Assembly (NCBI GenBank): GCA_046296195.1 | Contig: JBKBLR010000001.1 | Coordinates: 124,001 to 188,000, forward strand | DNA length: 64,000 nt | Origin: Amphiplicatus sp046296195 | GTDB lineage: Bacteria > Pseudomonadota > Alphaproteobacteria > Caulobacterales > Parvularculaceae | Reading direction: 5' to 3' | In this document: in pieces, positions 24,986 to 33,379 of the stretch | How the letters are laid out: the number at the start of each line of letters is the position of its first letter | Position numbering within the stretch: position 1 is the stretch's first letter | Notes under the pieces: generated by a model | Databases searched by the model: none | Told to the model about the DNA's origin: nothing | What the model saw: the letters and a program-made list of their open reading frames with translations, nothing else | Position numbers and translations under genes: made by a program

Positions 24986-25722
24986 CATTTCTCCTTCCAC
25001 GGACGAAGATCGATTTCGTGCGTCCAGGCGCTGCGCGGCTGCTTCCACAGCCAGACATAGTTCGCCGCGATCGCGTCGGGCGAGAGCACCGCGTCCTCGG
25101 CGCGCAGGGCCGCGATGTCAGGGACAAGCCCGGCGATGAACGCCGTGTCGATCGCGCCGTCGACGATTACATGCGCGACATGAATGTTCCGAGGCCCCAG
25201 CTCCCGCGCCATCGATTGCGCGAGCGCCCGAAGCGCGTGCTTGGCGCCGGCGAAGGCTGAAAAGCCGGCGGCGCCGCGCACCGCGGCGGTGGCGCCGGTG
25301 AACAGGATGGTTCCGCGCCCGCGCGTAATCATGCGCCGCGCCGCCTCACGCCCCGTCAGGAAACCGGCGAAGGCCGCCATCTCCCAAACCTTGCGATAAA
25401 CCTGGGCGGTCGTTTCGGTCACGTCGAAGCGCACATTCGCGCCGATGTTGAAGACGACGACCTCGAGCGGCGCGACGTCCCCTTCGATGCGGTCGAAGAG
25501 GGCGATCATCGCCTCCTCCTCGCGCGCATCGGCGGGAAAGGCGCGGGCGTCATGGCCCTCGGCGCGGATCGAAGCGGCGAGCGCCTCGAGATCCCCGGCA
25601 TGGCGAGGCCGGCGCGACACGCAGGCGATGAGCCCCTCGCGCGCGAAGGCTCTTGCGATCGCAGCCCCGGTCGCGTCTCCGGCGCCGACGACGAGGCAGG
25701 TGTGTTTCTCAACCTCTCTCAT
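24982..25722 (-). CDS. SDR family protein lacking the canonical Ser-Tyr pair
   Basis: A 246-residue Rossmann protein of the short-chain dehydrogenase superfamily. The N-terminus VVGAGDATGAAIARAFAREG binds the dinucleotide, FNIGAN replaces NNAG, and the active-site helix reads SAFAGAKHALR: the usual YxxxK Tyr is Phe157 while Lys161 remains, and the Ser position (about 144) lies in LFTGATAAVRG. The order and length are otherwise normal. This is either a non-oxidoreductase SDR or one using other residues. It is translationally coupled to the DsbA-fold isomerase gene and 41 bp from pyrD. Confidence 0.85.
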   Translation of the reverse strand: MREVEKHTCLVVGAGDATGAAIARAFAREGLIACVSRRPRHAGDLEALAASIRAEGHDARAFPADAREEEAMIALFDRIEGDVAPLEVVVFNIGANVRFDVTETTAQVYRKVWEMAAFAGFLTGREAARRMITRGRGTILFTGATAAVRGAAGFSAFAGAKHALRALAQSMARELGPRNIHVAHVIVDGAIDTAFIAGLVPDIAALRAEDAVLSPDAIAANYVWLWKQPRSAWTHEIDLRPWKEKW

Positions 25723-25763
25723 GCGTGCAGCATCGCGCAGCGGCGTCGACGCTGTAAAGCGCT

Positions 25764-26813
25764 TCAGGCGCCGATCGCTTCGGCGACGGACTTGAATCCG
25801 TCGCGCCTCAGGAGTCGCGGCAGCCCCTCGACGATGTCGGCGACGAGCGCCGGGCCCTTGTAGATGAGCGCGGTGTAAAGCTGCACGAGGCAGGCCCCGG
25901 AGCGGATCTTGGCGTAGGCCTCCGCCGCCGAAAAAACGCCGCCGACGCCGATCATGGGAACTCGGCCGCCGAGCGCCTCGCGGAACTCGCCAAGGAGCGC
26001 GGTCGACGGCGCGAAGAGCGGGCGGCCCGACAGGCCGCCCTTTTCTTCCCTGTGCCGGCTTTTCAACGAGTCCGGGCGGGCGATCGTGGTGTTGGAGATG
26101 ATCAGCGCATCAATTTTCTCGTCGAGAACGGCGCTGGCGATGTCCGCCTTGTCGGCGTCGGTGAGATCGGGCGCGATCTTCAGGAACACCGGCGCCTTGA
26201 CCTTCAGTGCGTCGCGCGCGGCGATGACGCGCCGAAGAAGTCCCGTCAGCGCCGCCTTGTCCTGCAGCGCCCGAAGCCCCGGCGTGTTCGGCGAGGAGAC
26301 GTTGATCGTGTAGAAATCGACGAGGCCTTCAAGGCCCCGGACGCCTTGCACATAATCTTCGATGCGATCCTTGCTGTCCTTGTTGGCGCCGAGATTGGCG
26401 CCGACGATCCCCTTGCGCCGCCGGCGGGCGAGCCGGGCGGCGATGGCGTCGAGCCCGGCATTGTTGAAGCCGTAGCGGTTGATGACCGCCTCGTCCTCGA
26501 CAAGGCGGAACACCCGCGGGCGATCATTGCCGGGCTGGGGGCGCGGCGTGACGCCGCCGATTTCAACAAAGCCGAAGCCGAGGCGCAGCATCGCGTCCGG
26601 AACCTCGGCGTTCTTGTCAAATCCCGCCGCAAGCCCGAGCGGATTGGGGAAATCGATCCCGGCGAGGCGGATGCAAAGCATAGGATCGGCGCGCACATGA
26701 AGATGCGGCGCAAAGGGCGAGGCCATCAGGCGCACCGTCGCGCGATGGGCGGTTTCGGGATCGAGGAGACGGATGGCGCGCGTTCCGAGCGTCGCAGCGA
26801 GCCGGCCGGTCAT
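25764..26813 (-). CDS. pyrD: Dihydroorotate dehydrogenase (quinone), class 2
   Basis: Oxidises dihydroorotate to orotate in pyrimidine synthesis, passing electrons to the quinone pool. The 349-residue protein has the class 2 N-terminal membrane-contact helices, then NPLGLAAGFDKNAEV, GFVEIGGVTPRPQPGN, the catalytic-Ser loop NVSSPNTPGLRALQ, ISNTTIARPD and the FMN phosphate site MIGVGGVFSAAEAYAKI. The start ATG 26813 overlaps the upstream DUF952 stop (ATGA). Part of a leftward operon with DUF952, the SDR and the isomerase. Confidence 0.96.
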   Translation of the reverse strand: MTGRLAATLGTRAIRLLDPETAHRATVRLMASPFAPHLHVRADPMLCIRLAGIDFPNPLGLAAGFDKNAEVPDAMLRLGFGFVEIGGVTPRPQPGNDRPRVFRLVEDEAVINRYGFNNAGLDAIAARLARRRRKGIVGANLGANKDSKDRIEDYVQGVRGLEGLVDFYTINVSSPNTPGLRALQDKAALTGLLRRVIAARDALKVKAPVFLKIAPDLTDADKADIASAVLDEKIDALIISNTTIARPDSLKSRHREEKGGLSGRPLFAPSTALLGEFREALGGRVPMIGVGGVFSAAEAYAKIRSGACLVQLYTALIYKGPALVADIVEGLPRLLRRDGFKSVAEAIGA

Positions 26814-27154
26814 GCGATCGCCTCGCCGAAAACATAGCCGCCGTCCGGCCGGCGCGCGAGCCGCACGGCCTTCACGGCGAGCGCCATCGAAAGCGCGCCG
26901 TAATAATGCGGAAAGAGCGCGCCGCCGCGCGAGGCTTCCCACCTCAGCGCCGCTCCCAAGACGCCTGCGTCGAAGGCGATGCAGACAAGATCGTCGCGGC
27001 CGGCGAAATGAAGCCGCGCGGTCTCGAGCGCCTGCTCCTCCGTAGAAAGATGAATGAAGCCGTCGGCGCGATCGACAGCGGCGGGAACGACGAACCCGCC
27101 GGCCTTCGAGGCGGCGAAGTCGGCCTCGCCCATGATCTTCATCACGCTCGCCAT
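26810..27154 (-). CDS. DUF952 domain protein
   Basis: A 114-residue protein with the DUF952 hallmarks: ADGFIHLSTEEQALETARLH (here beginning DRADGFIHLS), LRWEASRGGALFPHYYG, and an Ala-rich N-terminal helix. DUF952 resembles a small ART-like (RNA 2-phosphotransferase/ADP-ribosyl-transferase-like) fold in several analyses, but its activity is unknown. The usual N-terminal YKI motif is replaced by MKIMGEADFA. It overlaps pyrD by 4 bp and follows a TPR-like gene after 31 bp. Confidence 0.85.
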   Translation of the reverse strand: MASVMKIMGEADFAASKAGGFVVPAAVDRADGFIHLSTEEQALETARLHFAGRDDLVCIAFDAGVLGAALRWEASRGGALFPHYYGALSMALAVKAVRLARRPDGGYVFGEAIA

Positions 27155-27185
27155 GACGGCGAGCTAGCTTGCAGCGCCGGCGAGA

Positions 27186-27941
27186 TCAACGCCGCTTGGC
27201 GAGAAACGCCCGTTCGGCATCAGGGCTGGCGTCGATCGCCGCCTTGAGCGCCCGGGATTTCTCCTGGATCGCGGCCTCGAACACGGAATCGGTCCGCGCC
27301 GCGAGCGCATCATCAAGGCAGGCGAGCGCCGTCGCCCGCCATTCGGCGCGCCCGTCGGCGAGAAGGCGCACCGCGCATTCATGGGCGATGACATTGTCGA
27401 CGGGGTCGAGGGCCCGGGCGCGCATCATTTCCGCATAGCCTTCCCTGGCGTCGGCGCCGTAAAGGAATCCGCCGCCGCGATTGGCGACCTCGATGCGCCA
27501 GGCGGCCGAGGCGACAAGAAAGGGCGCAAAATCGGGATCGAGCCCCAGCGCGTCGTCGAACTTGCGCCGGCCGCGCGCGGGCAGGTTCGACAGGAACGCC
27601 CGCGTCGCGCCCATGTTCGAGGCCTTGATGAGCATCGCGACGCCGAGATTGAAATGCGCCTCGGCGAAAGAGGGATCGAGCGCGATGGCGGCTTCGGCGT
27701 AGTCCATCGCCCTGTCGCAGCGCCGGCGCGTCGTTTTTCGGTCGCGGTCGAAATAGCTGATCGCGTTGACCGCCTTCGCCGCATAGGCGAGATTCTCCGC
27801 GCCGCCGGCGCTTTCAGCGAGCGCGACGGCGCCGTCATAATCGCCGCGGACATAGGCCGCTTCCGCCGCCGGGTCGGGCGCTGCGTGCGCCGGCGCCGGA
27901 AATGCGGCGAGGAGGACGGCGATAATGCAGCCGAAACGCAT
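27186..27941 (-). CDS. Secreted TPR-like helical repeat protein
   Basis: A 251-residue precursor with a Sec signal (MRFGCIIAVLLAAFPAPAHA). The mature chain contains TPR-like helices: AAEAAYVRGDYDGAVALAES, AMDYAEAAIALDPSFAEAHF and NLGVAMLIKAS, then a DPVDNVIAHECAVRLLADGR repeat. It probably scaffolds a periplasmic protein interaction. The start at 27941 is chosen for the signal peptide. First gene of the leftward operon ending with the DsbA-fold isomerase; divergent from the SLC13 transporter gene. Confidence 0.72.
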   Translation of the reverse strand: MRFGCIIAVLLAAFPAPAHAAPDPAAEAAYVRGDYDGAVALAESAGGAENLAYAAKAVNAISYFDRDRKTTRRRCDRAMDYAEAAIALDPSFAEAHFNLGVAMLIKASNMGATRAFLSNLPARGRRKFDDALGLDPDFAPFLVASAAWRIEVANRGGGFLYGADAREGYAEMMRARALDPVDNVIAHECAVRLLADGRAEWRATALACLDDALAARTDSVFEAAIQEKSRALKAAIDASPDAERAFLAKRR

Positions 27942-28024
27942 CTTAGCCCCATGAACGAAAGGGGCCGCCGAAGTAAAGACGCGCGCTGGACACAATCGCG
28001 CAATCGCCGCTTTAGTCCCGCGCG

Positions 28025-29389
28025 ATGAAATGGGCGCGGATTTCGGGCGGCTTCGCCGTCGCAGCGATCGGGGGGCTCCTCGCCGCCGGGGCCGGGCAGC
28101 CGGCCGAAATTGCGTGGACGATCGCAATCACCGTTCGGGGCGCGGCCTTCTGTAGCAGCGGGGCGCTGCCCTTTCGGGCGCAATCGAGCCTTCCCTCCGC
28201 GCTCTTCCCGTGGGGGGGCGTTTCCACCCCCCGCGCGGCCGCGGCCTCGCTCGGCGATCATGTCATCGTGCTCTTGATGGGCGGCTTCATGCTGTCGAAG
28301 GGGCTTGAAAAATCGGGCGTCCATGAGCGCCTGGCGCTCGCCATGATCCGCCTCGTCGGACCGTCTGGAAAACGCCTCGTCTGGGGCTTCATGATCGCAG
28401 CCGCGCTGCTGTCGATGTGGATCTCCAACACCTCGACGGTGCTGATGCTGCTCCCCGTCGCGGTCGCCATTCTCGCCCGCTCGGCGGACCGTTCGATCGA
28501 CGCGCCGGTCGTTCTCGGGATAGCCTACGCCGCCTCAATCGGCGGGCTCGGCACGCTGATCGGCACGCCGCCGAACGTCATCTTCGCCGGCATTTACGAG
28601 AAAACGACCGGCGCGGAATTCGGCTTCGCCCGGTGGATGATGATCGGGGTTCCGGTCGTCATGATCACCATTCCGCTGGCGGCTTTGTGGCTGACTCGCA
28701 ACGTGACGACGCGCGAGAGGGTCGCCATTCCCGATCCCGGCCCCTGGCGCGTCGCGGAACGGCGCACGCTCGCCGTGTTCGCGGCGGCGGTCGTTCTCTG
28801 GGTGACGCGCAGCGAACCTTTCGGCGGCTGGTCGGCGCTCCTAGGCGTCGGGGGCGCCGGCGATTCGACTGTCGCGCTCTTGGCGGTCGCGGCGATGTTT
28901 TTCATTCCGGACGGCAAGGGCGAGGCGCTGCTCGACTGGAAGCATACTTCCGACATCCCATGGGGCATGCTGCTCCTGTTCGCCGGCGGCATCTGCATCG
29001 CCGGGGCGTTCGAGAAGTCCGGCCTCTCGGCGCTGATCGGATCATCGCTTGCCGGGGCGGGCGCGCTTCCCCTGTTTCTCCTGATGCTGATCATCTGCCT
29101 CGCCGTCACCTTCATGAGCGAGCTGACCTCGAACACCGCGGTCGCGACGCTGACCTTGCCTGTCCTCGCCGCCGCCGCCGAGGGAACAGGCCTTCCCGCC
29201 GCCGTCCTGATGGCGCCCTGCGCGATGGCCGCCTCGTCCGGCTTCATGCTGCCCGTCTCGACAGCCCCGAACGCCATCGCCTACGGCGCCGGGCGCGTCA
29301 GTGTCGGCACGATGGCGCGCGAAGGCGCGATTCTGAACTTCCTGCTTGCCTTCGTCATCGCCGGCGTGTGCTATTTGTCGCTGCGATGA
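28025..29389 (+). CDS. SLC13/DASS family anion transporter
   Basis: A sodium-coupled or proton-coupled carboxylate/sulfate transporter of 454 residues with about 11 membrane spans. Both SNT substrate/sodium motifs are present (WISNTSTVLMLLP near 137; SELTSNTAVATLTLP near 362), with GGLGTLIGTPPNVIFAGIY and LPVSTAPNAIAYG. The first third is unusual: where relatives have WW-x-TEPIP before the ALFP block, this reads AAFCSSGALPFRAQSSLPS. No frameshift rescues the consensus in other frames. The stop overlaps the next gene (ATGA), so a small membrane protein is co-translated. Confidence 0.87.
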   Translation: MKWARISGGFAVAAIGGLLAAGAGQPAEIAWTIAITVRGAAFCSSGALPFRAQSSLPSALFPWGGVSTPRAAAASLGDHVIVLLMGGFMLSKGLEKSGVHERLALAMIRLVGPSGKRLVWGFMIAAALLSMWISNTSTVLMLLPVAVAILARSADRSIDAPVVLGIAYAASIGGLGTLIGTPPNVIFAGIYEKTTGAEFGFARWMMIGVPVVMITIPLAALWLTRNVTTRERVAIPDPGPWRVAERRTLAVFAAAVVLWVTRSEPFGGWSALLGVGGAGDSTVALLAVAAMFFIPDGKGEALLDWKHTSDIPWGMLLLFAGGICIAGAFEKSGLSALIGSSLAGAGALPLFLLMLIICLAVTFMSELTSNTAVATLTLPVLAAAAEGTGLPAAVLMAPCAMAASSGFMLPVSTAPNAIAYGAGRVSVGTMAREGAILNFLLAFVIAGVCYLSLR

Positions 29390-29790
29390 GGCGGGCGGCG
29401 GCGGCAGGGTTTCTTTATTTTGCGATCGTGTTCGCGGCAGGGTTCGTCCTCGGCGCGCTTCGGGTCGGCTTGATCGCGCCCTTGATCGGCGATCTTTTCG
29501 CCACGCTGATCGAGCTGCCGGTCATTCTGGGCGCCGCATGGATCGCCTGCCTGTTCGTTCTGCGGCGCGTGAAGGTCGCCGAAAGGCTGTCGGCGCGGCT
29601 GGTGATGGGCGCGGCGGCGTTGGCGCTTCTTGTCGCCGCCGAAGTCGCGCTCGGGCTCGGCTTGATGCATCGCTCCCTCGAGACCCAGGTCGCGGCCATG
29701 AAGACGGCGCCGGCGTTGATCGGCCTTGGCGGACAGATCCTTTTCGCGCTCTTTCCGCTGATCGCGCTCGCCATGCGGCGAGACGCTTGA
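29386..29790 (+). CDS. Four-span membrane protein coupled to the SLC13 transporter
   Basis: A 134-residue hydrophobic protein starting at ATG 29386, which overlaps the transporter stop (ATGA). Four membrane helices are visible (about 6-28, 36-58, 70-95 and 108-130), with a basic loop LRRVKVAERLSARL after the second. I do not recognise a named family. Tight coupling suggests an accessory to the anion transporter or simply an operon partner. The following 132 bp to the UrcA gene carry a BlaI-like dyad. Confidence 0.7.
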   Translation: MRRAAAAGFLYFAIVFAAGFVLGALRVGLIAPLIGDLFATLIELPVILGAAWIACLFVLRRVKVAERLSARLVMGAAALALLVAAEVALGLGLMHRSLETQVAAMKTAPALIGLGGQILFALFPLIALAMRRDA

Positions 29791-29833
29791 AGCGCGCGCC
29801 AAAGCGTCTTTAACGCCGCGCGCGGGACTGACA

Positions 29834-29849
29834 TACTACATCTGTCGTA
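29834..29849. promoter_or_regulatory. BlaI/MecI/CopY-type operator upstream of an UrcA gene
   Basis: TACTACATCTGTCGTA is a near-perfect dyad (TACTACA-TC-TGTCGTA, one mismatch between arms) and matches 14 of 16 positions of the classic penicillinase-repressor operator TACTACATATGTAGTA. It lies 74-89 bp upstream of the UrcA start at 29923. No BlaI-family regulator gene is in the window, so the regulator would act from elsewhere. Confidence 0.45.
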
Positions 29850-29922
29850 AGAAGCGACGCGCCGGGACGGCGAAGGGCTCACCGTCGACCCGCCCGCAGA
29901 ACCAAGAAACCGGAGATGAGCC

Positions 29923-30210
29923 ATGCGTTTTCGCATCAGCCTGATCGCCGCCGCCCTCGCCGCCGCGCCCGCCTTCGCCGGGCAGCCGCAGGAACTCATT
30001 AAGTTCCGCTTCGACCGGTCGGCGCTCGAAACCGAGGCCGGCGCCCGCGAGGTCTACGCCGCCATGCGCGCTCGCGCCGAGAACAAGTGCGACCCGCGCG
30101 GAGACAAAATAGCGAAGGCGGTCGACGCCTGCGCCGACGATCTTGTCGGGCAATGGGTGGCGGCGGCGAGCGACAAACGCCTCAGCGCGCTGCACGAGGC
30201 CGCCTCGTAA
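29923..30210 (+). CDS. UrcA family small secreted protein
   Basis: A 95-residue precursor with a Sec signal cleaved near AFA-GQ. The mature domain follows the UrcA pattern: a beta segment ELIKFRFDRSALETEAGARE (L/V-F-D at its core), a helix AAMRARAENKC, a second Cys about 16 residues later (VDACADDL) and a C-terminal helix ending LSALHEAAS. UrcA was named for a uranium-responsive Caulobacter gene; its function is unknown. A paralogue lies at 44669-44983. The BlaI-like dyad upstream hints at regulated expression. Confidence 0.75.
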   Translation: MRFRISLIAAALAAAPAFAGQPQELIKFRFDRSALETEAGAREVYAAMRARAENKCDPRGDKIAKAVDACADDLVGQWVAAASDKRLSALHEAAS

Positions 30211-30214
30211 AGGA

Positions 30215-30649
30215 TCAGACGGCGTCGAGCGTCATGTGGCGCGCCCGCGCGGCATGTTCGATCGCGGCGGCGCCGTCATCGCTGATCTTCAGCGTGGTGC
30301 GGATGAGTTCGAGAACGCGGATCTCGGTCATCGCAAGACCGCCGTCCGCCGTCACAACGTCGACCGCAGCCGCATAGGCCGTCTCGGCGAGATGGGCGGG
30401 GATCGCCGCCGCCGCCGAGGCGAGCACCTTGTGAAGGCCGCCTTCGGACGACATCAGCCTGCCGCAGGCCTCGGCGGTTTCGACAAGCGTCTCCTCGTCG
30501 GCATTGTCGAATAGCGAAAACGACCGCACCACGCGCCCGATCGACCGCAATTCCTGCTCCGACATGCGCCCGTCCGACGCAGAAGCCGTGACCATCAAAT
30601 AGATGATCGCTTCCTGAGGCGTAAGGCGTGGGGCGTGATCGGCGGACAT
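30215..30649 (-). CDS. TerB-like domain protein
   Basis: A 144-residue helical protein with the TerB/DjlA N-terminal-like fold: EAIIYLMVTASASDGRMSEQ with the acidic metal-site pattern (SDGRMSEQEL), repeated as VVTADGGLAMTEIRVLELI. TerB domains occur in tellurite-resistance and stress-associated proteins and bind metal through these acidic loops. No other ter genes are present, so a specific role is not assigned. Divergent from lysS and convergent with the UrcA gene, whose stop is 4 bp away. Confidence 0.82.
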   Translation of the reverse strand: MSADHAPRLTPQEAIIYLMVTASASDGRMSEQELRSIGRVVRSFSLFDNADEETLVETAEACGRLMSSEGGLHKVLASAAAAIPAHLAETAYAAAVDVVTADGGLAMTEIRVLELIRTTLKISDDGAAAIEHAARARHMTLDAV

Positions 30650-30777
30650 GACGGCTCCTCGCAGGGTCGCCCGTTCCTTACGCCAAATCCCCAGCCAGTC
30701 AAAAGCGTGGGTCGGCCGCCCCGGCTGATTTTGGAAATCAGGCCTTGCGCGCTAAGAGCGCCTTGCAGCCACGCTCC

Positions 30778-32361
30778 ATGCCGATCATGACCGCCCGACC
30801 CTTCACGCCGGAAGACATCGCGAGCGCCAAATCCTGGCCTTTCGAGGAAGCAAGAAAACTCGACGAGCGGCTGAAGCGCATCAAGCATGACGGCGTCGTC
30901 CTGTTCGAGACTGGCTACGGCCCGTCGGGCCCGCCCCATATCGGCACCTTCGGCGAGGTCGCCCGCACCACCATGGTGCGGCGCGCCTTCGAGCTGATGA
31001 CCGGCCGCAAGACGCGCCTCGTCTCTTTCTCCGACGATATGGACGGCATGCGAAAAGTGCCGCCGCACCTGCCGAACCAGGAACTGCTCGCCCGGCATCT
31101 GCAAAAGCCGCTGACCTCAGTGCCGGACCCGTGGGGCAGCCACGCAAGCTTCGCGCATCACAACAACGCCAAGCTGCGCGCCTTTCTCGACCAGTTCGGC
31201 TTCGACTACGAGTTCCTGTCGGCGACCGAGCAATACAAATCGGGGCGCTTCGACGCGACGCTGATCCGCGTTCTCGAGCGCTATGACGCGATCATGGAGA
31301 TCATGCTTCCCTCGCTCGGCGACGAGCGGAAAGAGACCTATTCCCCTATCCTGCCCATATCACCGAAGACCGGCCGCGTCCTTTATGTGCCTTTGCTCGA
31401 ACGGAACGCCTCGACCGGCGAAATCGTGTTCGAGGACGAGGACGGGGAGCGCGTGAAGATGCCGGTCACCGGCGGGCGCGCGAAGCTGCAATGGAAGGCG
31501 GACTGGGCGGGTCGCTGGTTCGCGCTCGGCGTCGATTATGAAATGGCGGGCGAGGACCTCACCGAATCCGTCCGGCTGTCGAACCGGATCGTCAAGGCGC
31601 TGGGCGGCGAGCCGCCGGCCGGGTTCAATTACCAGCTCTTCGTCGACGAGACCGGCAAGAAGATCTCCAAGACGAAGGGCAACGGCATCTCGATCGAGGA
31701 ATGGCTGACCTACGCGAGCCCTGAAAGCCTGTCGCTGTTCATGTTCCAGAACCCGAAGGCGGCGAAGCGGCTCTATTTCGACGTCATCCCGAAAACGCTC
31801 GACGAGTACTGGATGAATGTCGAGAAATATCCGACGCAGGAAGGCGCCAAGGCGCTCGACAATCCGGTTTGGCACATTCACGGCGGCCGCCCGCCGGAAC
31901 GCCCGAGCCCCGTCTCCTTCGCGATGCTCATCTCGCTCGTTTCCGCCGTCGGCGGCGATGTCGAGGTGCTGAAGGGCTTCATCCGCAAATATCGCCCGAA
32001 GGCGAGCGCCGGGGAACTCGCGGCCGCCGACGCGCTCACCGTTTACGCCGCACGTTATTTCGAGAGGTTCATCGCCCCGACGCGCGTCTTCCGCGCGCCG
32101 ACCGGACAGGAACGCGCCGCGCTGAAGGCGCTCGCCGCCCGTCTCCGCGAGATCGGCGACGGCGCCGAGGAGGACGCCTATCAGACCGCGACCTTCGACG
32201 TCGGCAAGGCGAACGGGTACGAGACCAATCTCCGAGACTGGTTCAGCGCCATCTACGAAGTCGTTTTCGGCGCCAAGGAGGGCCCGCGCATGGGGCCCTT
32301 CGCCAAGATCTACGGCGCTGTCGCGACGGCGCGCCTGATCGAGGAGGCGCTTGCGCGGTGA
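30778..32361 (+). CDS. lysS: Lysyl-tRNA synthetase, class I
   Basis: The archaeal-type class I enzyme used by many alphaproteobacteria in place of class II LysRS. From ATG 30778 it has 527 residues; ATG 30787 is an alternative and neither has a strong ribosome site. HIGT (54-57, in GPPHIGTFGE) and KISKTKGN form the ATP site; LFVDETGKKISKTKGNGISI and the C-terminal alpha-helix cage (anticodon recognition) are typical. It is followed after 76 bp by an ABC transporter operon. Confidence 0.95.
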   Translation: MPIMTARPFTPEDIASAKSWPFEEARKLDERLKRIKHDGVVLFETGYGPSGPPHIGTFGEVARTTMVRRAFELMTGRKTRLVSFSDDMDGMRKVPPHLPNQELLARHLQKPLTSVPDPWGSHASFAHHNNAKLRAFLDQFGFDYEFLSATEQYKSGRFDATLIRVLERYDAIMEIMLPSLGDERKETYSPILPISPKTGRVLYVPLLERNASTGEIVFEDEDGERVKMPVTGGRAKLQWKADWAGRWFALGVDYEMAGEDLTESVRLSNRIVKALGGEPPAGFNYQLFVDETGKKISKTKGNGISIEEWLTYASPESLSLFMFQNPKAAKRLYFDVIPKTLDEYWMNVEKYPTQEGAKALDNPVWHIHGGRPPERPSPVSFAMLISLVSAVGGDVEVLKGFIRKYRPKASAGELAAADALTVYAARYFERFIAPTRVFRAPTGQERAALKALAARLREIGDGAEEDAYQTATFDVGKANGYETNLRDWFSAIYEVVFGAKEGPRMGPFAKIYGAVATARLIEEALAR

Positions 32362-32437
32362 CGTCGTCCGGAGCCGCCGATCAACCTCCTGTTAACTGCA
32401 AACGGCCGACGATCGCGGCTTTGGTGAGGGGGTCCCG

Positions 32438-33379
32438 ATGAACGCGCCGGCGCTCGTTCTTGACAATGTCGTCAAGCGCTTCGGCGACTTCACGGCCGTC
32501 GACGGCCTCAGCTTCAGCGTCAGCCGGGGAGAGATTCTCGGCTTTCTCGGACCGAACGGGGCCGGCAAGACGACGACGCTGCGGATGATCCTTGAAATCG
32601 CCGCGCCGACATCGGGCCTTATCGACGTCTTGGGAAGCCCGTCCGCGATCAAGGTCCGCCATCGAATCGGCTATCTGCCCGAGGAGCGCGGCCTTTACCG
32701 CAAGATGCGCGCCGCCGACACCATCGCCTATTTCGCGAGCCTCAGGGGCGTTCCGGGGAAGGAAGCGAAGGCGCGTGCGCGCGATCTTCTAGGGCGGTTC
32801 GGGCTCGGCGCCTTCGCGCGCTCGAGGAACGAGGCGCTGTCGAAGGGCATGGCGCAGAAGGTGCAGCTCCTGGCGACCATCGCCCATGATCCCGAGCTCC
32901 TCATCCTCGACGAGCCCTTTTCAGGCCTCGATCCCATCAACCAGGCGACGCTCGAGGATCTGATCCGCGCGCTGAAGGCGCAAGGAAAGACGATCATCTT
33001 CTCGACCCATACGATGCAGCACGCCGAGCGCCTTTGCGACCGGTTCCTCATTCTCGCCCATGGACGCAAGCAGTTCGAAGGCACGCTCGCACAAGCGCGG
33101 CGGCTGTTCCCGCCGAAGCTGTTCGTCCGCACCGCCGACGATCCGTCCGCCCTCGCCCGCGCGCCGGGCGTCGTCGCGATCACGGTCAAGGCCGAGGACG
33201 GCGCGGCGAAGGAATACGCGATCGACCTTGAACCAGGCGCCGATCCCGCCGCGGTTCTCTCCGCCGCCTTCGAGGCGGGGGTGCGTATGACGCGCTTCGA
33301 GCATGCGAGCGCGTCGCTGCACGACATCTTCGTCGCCCTCGCCGGCGAGGACGCGGCGCAGGAGGAGAGCGCCGCATGA
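32438..33379 (+). CDS. ABC exporter ATP-binding protein (NatA-like, with C-terminal DUF4162)
   Basis: A 313-residue ATPase: Walker A GPNGAGKT (38-45), signature LSKGMAQKVQ in place of LSGGQ, Walker B LLILDEPFSGLDP, and H-loop FSTHTM. The LSKGM/N signature and the C-terminal domain (about 215-305; ending SLHDIFVAL) are typical of the NatA/YhaQ group that pairs with ABC-2 permeases of the NatB type. The gene overlaps its permease by 4 bp (ATGA). Relatives export sodium or peptides; substrate here is unknown. Confidence 0.92.
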   Translation: MNAPALVLDNVVKRFGDFTAVDGLSFSVSRGEILGFLGPNGAGKTTTLRMILEIAAPTSGLIDVLGSPSAIKVRHRIGYLPEERGLYRKMRAADTIAYFASLRGVPGKEAKARARDLLGRFGLGAFARSRNEALSKGMAQKVQLLATIAHDPELLILDEPFSGLDPINQATLEDLIRALKAQGKTIIFSTHTMQHAERLCDRFLILAHGRKQFEGTLAQARRLFPPKLFVRTADDPSALARAPGVVAITVKAEDGAAKEYAIDLEPGADPAAVLSAAFEAGVRMTRFEHASASLHDIFVALAGEDAAQEESAA

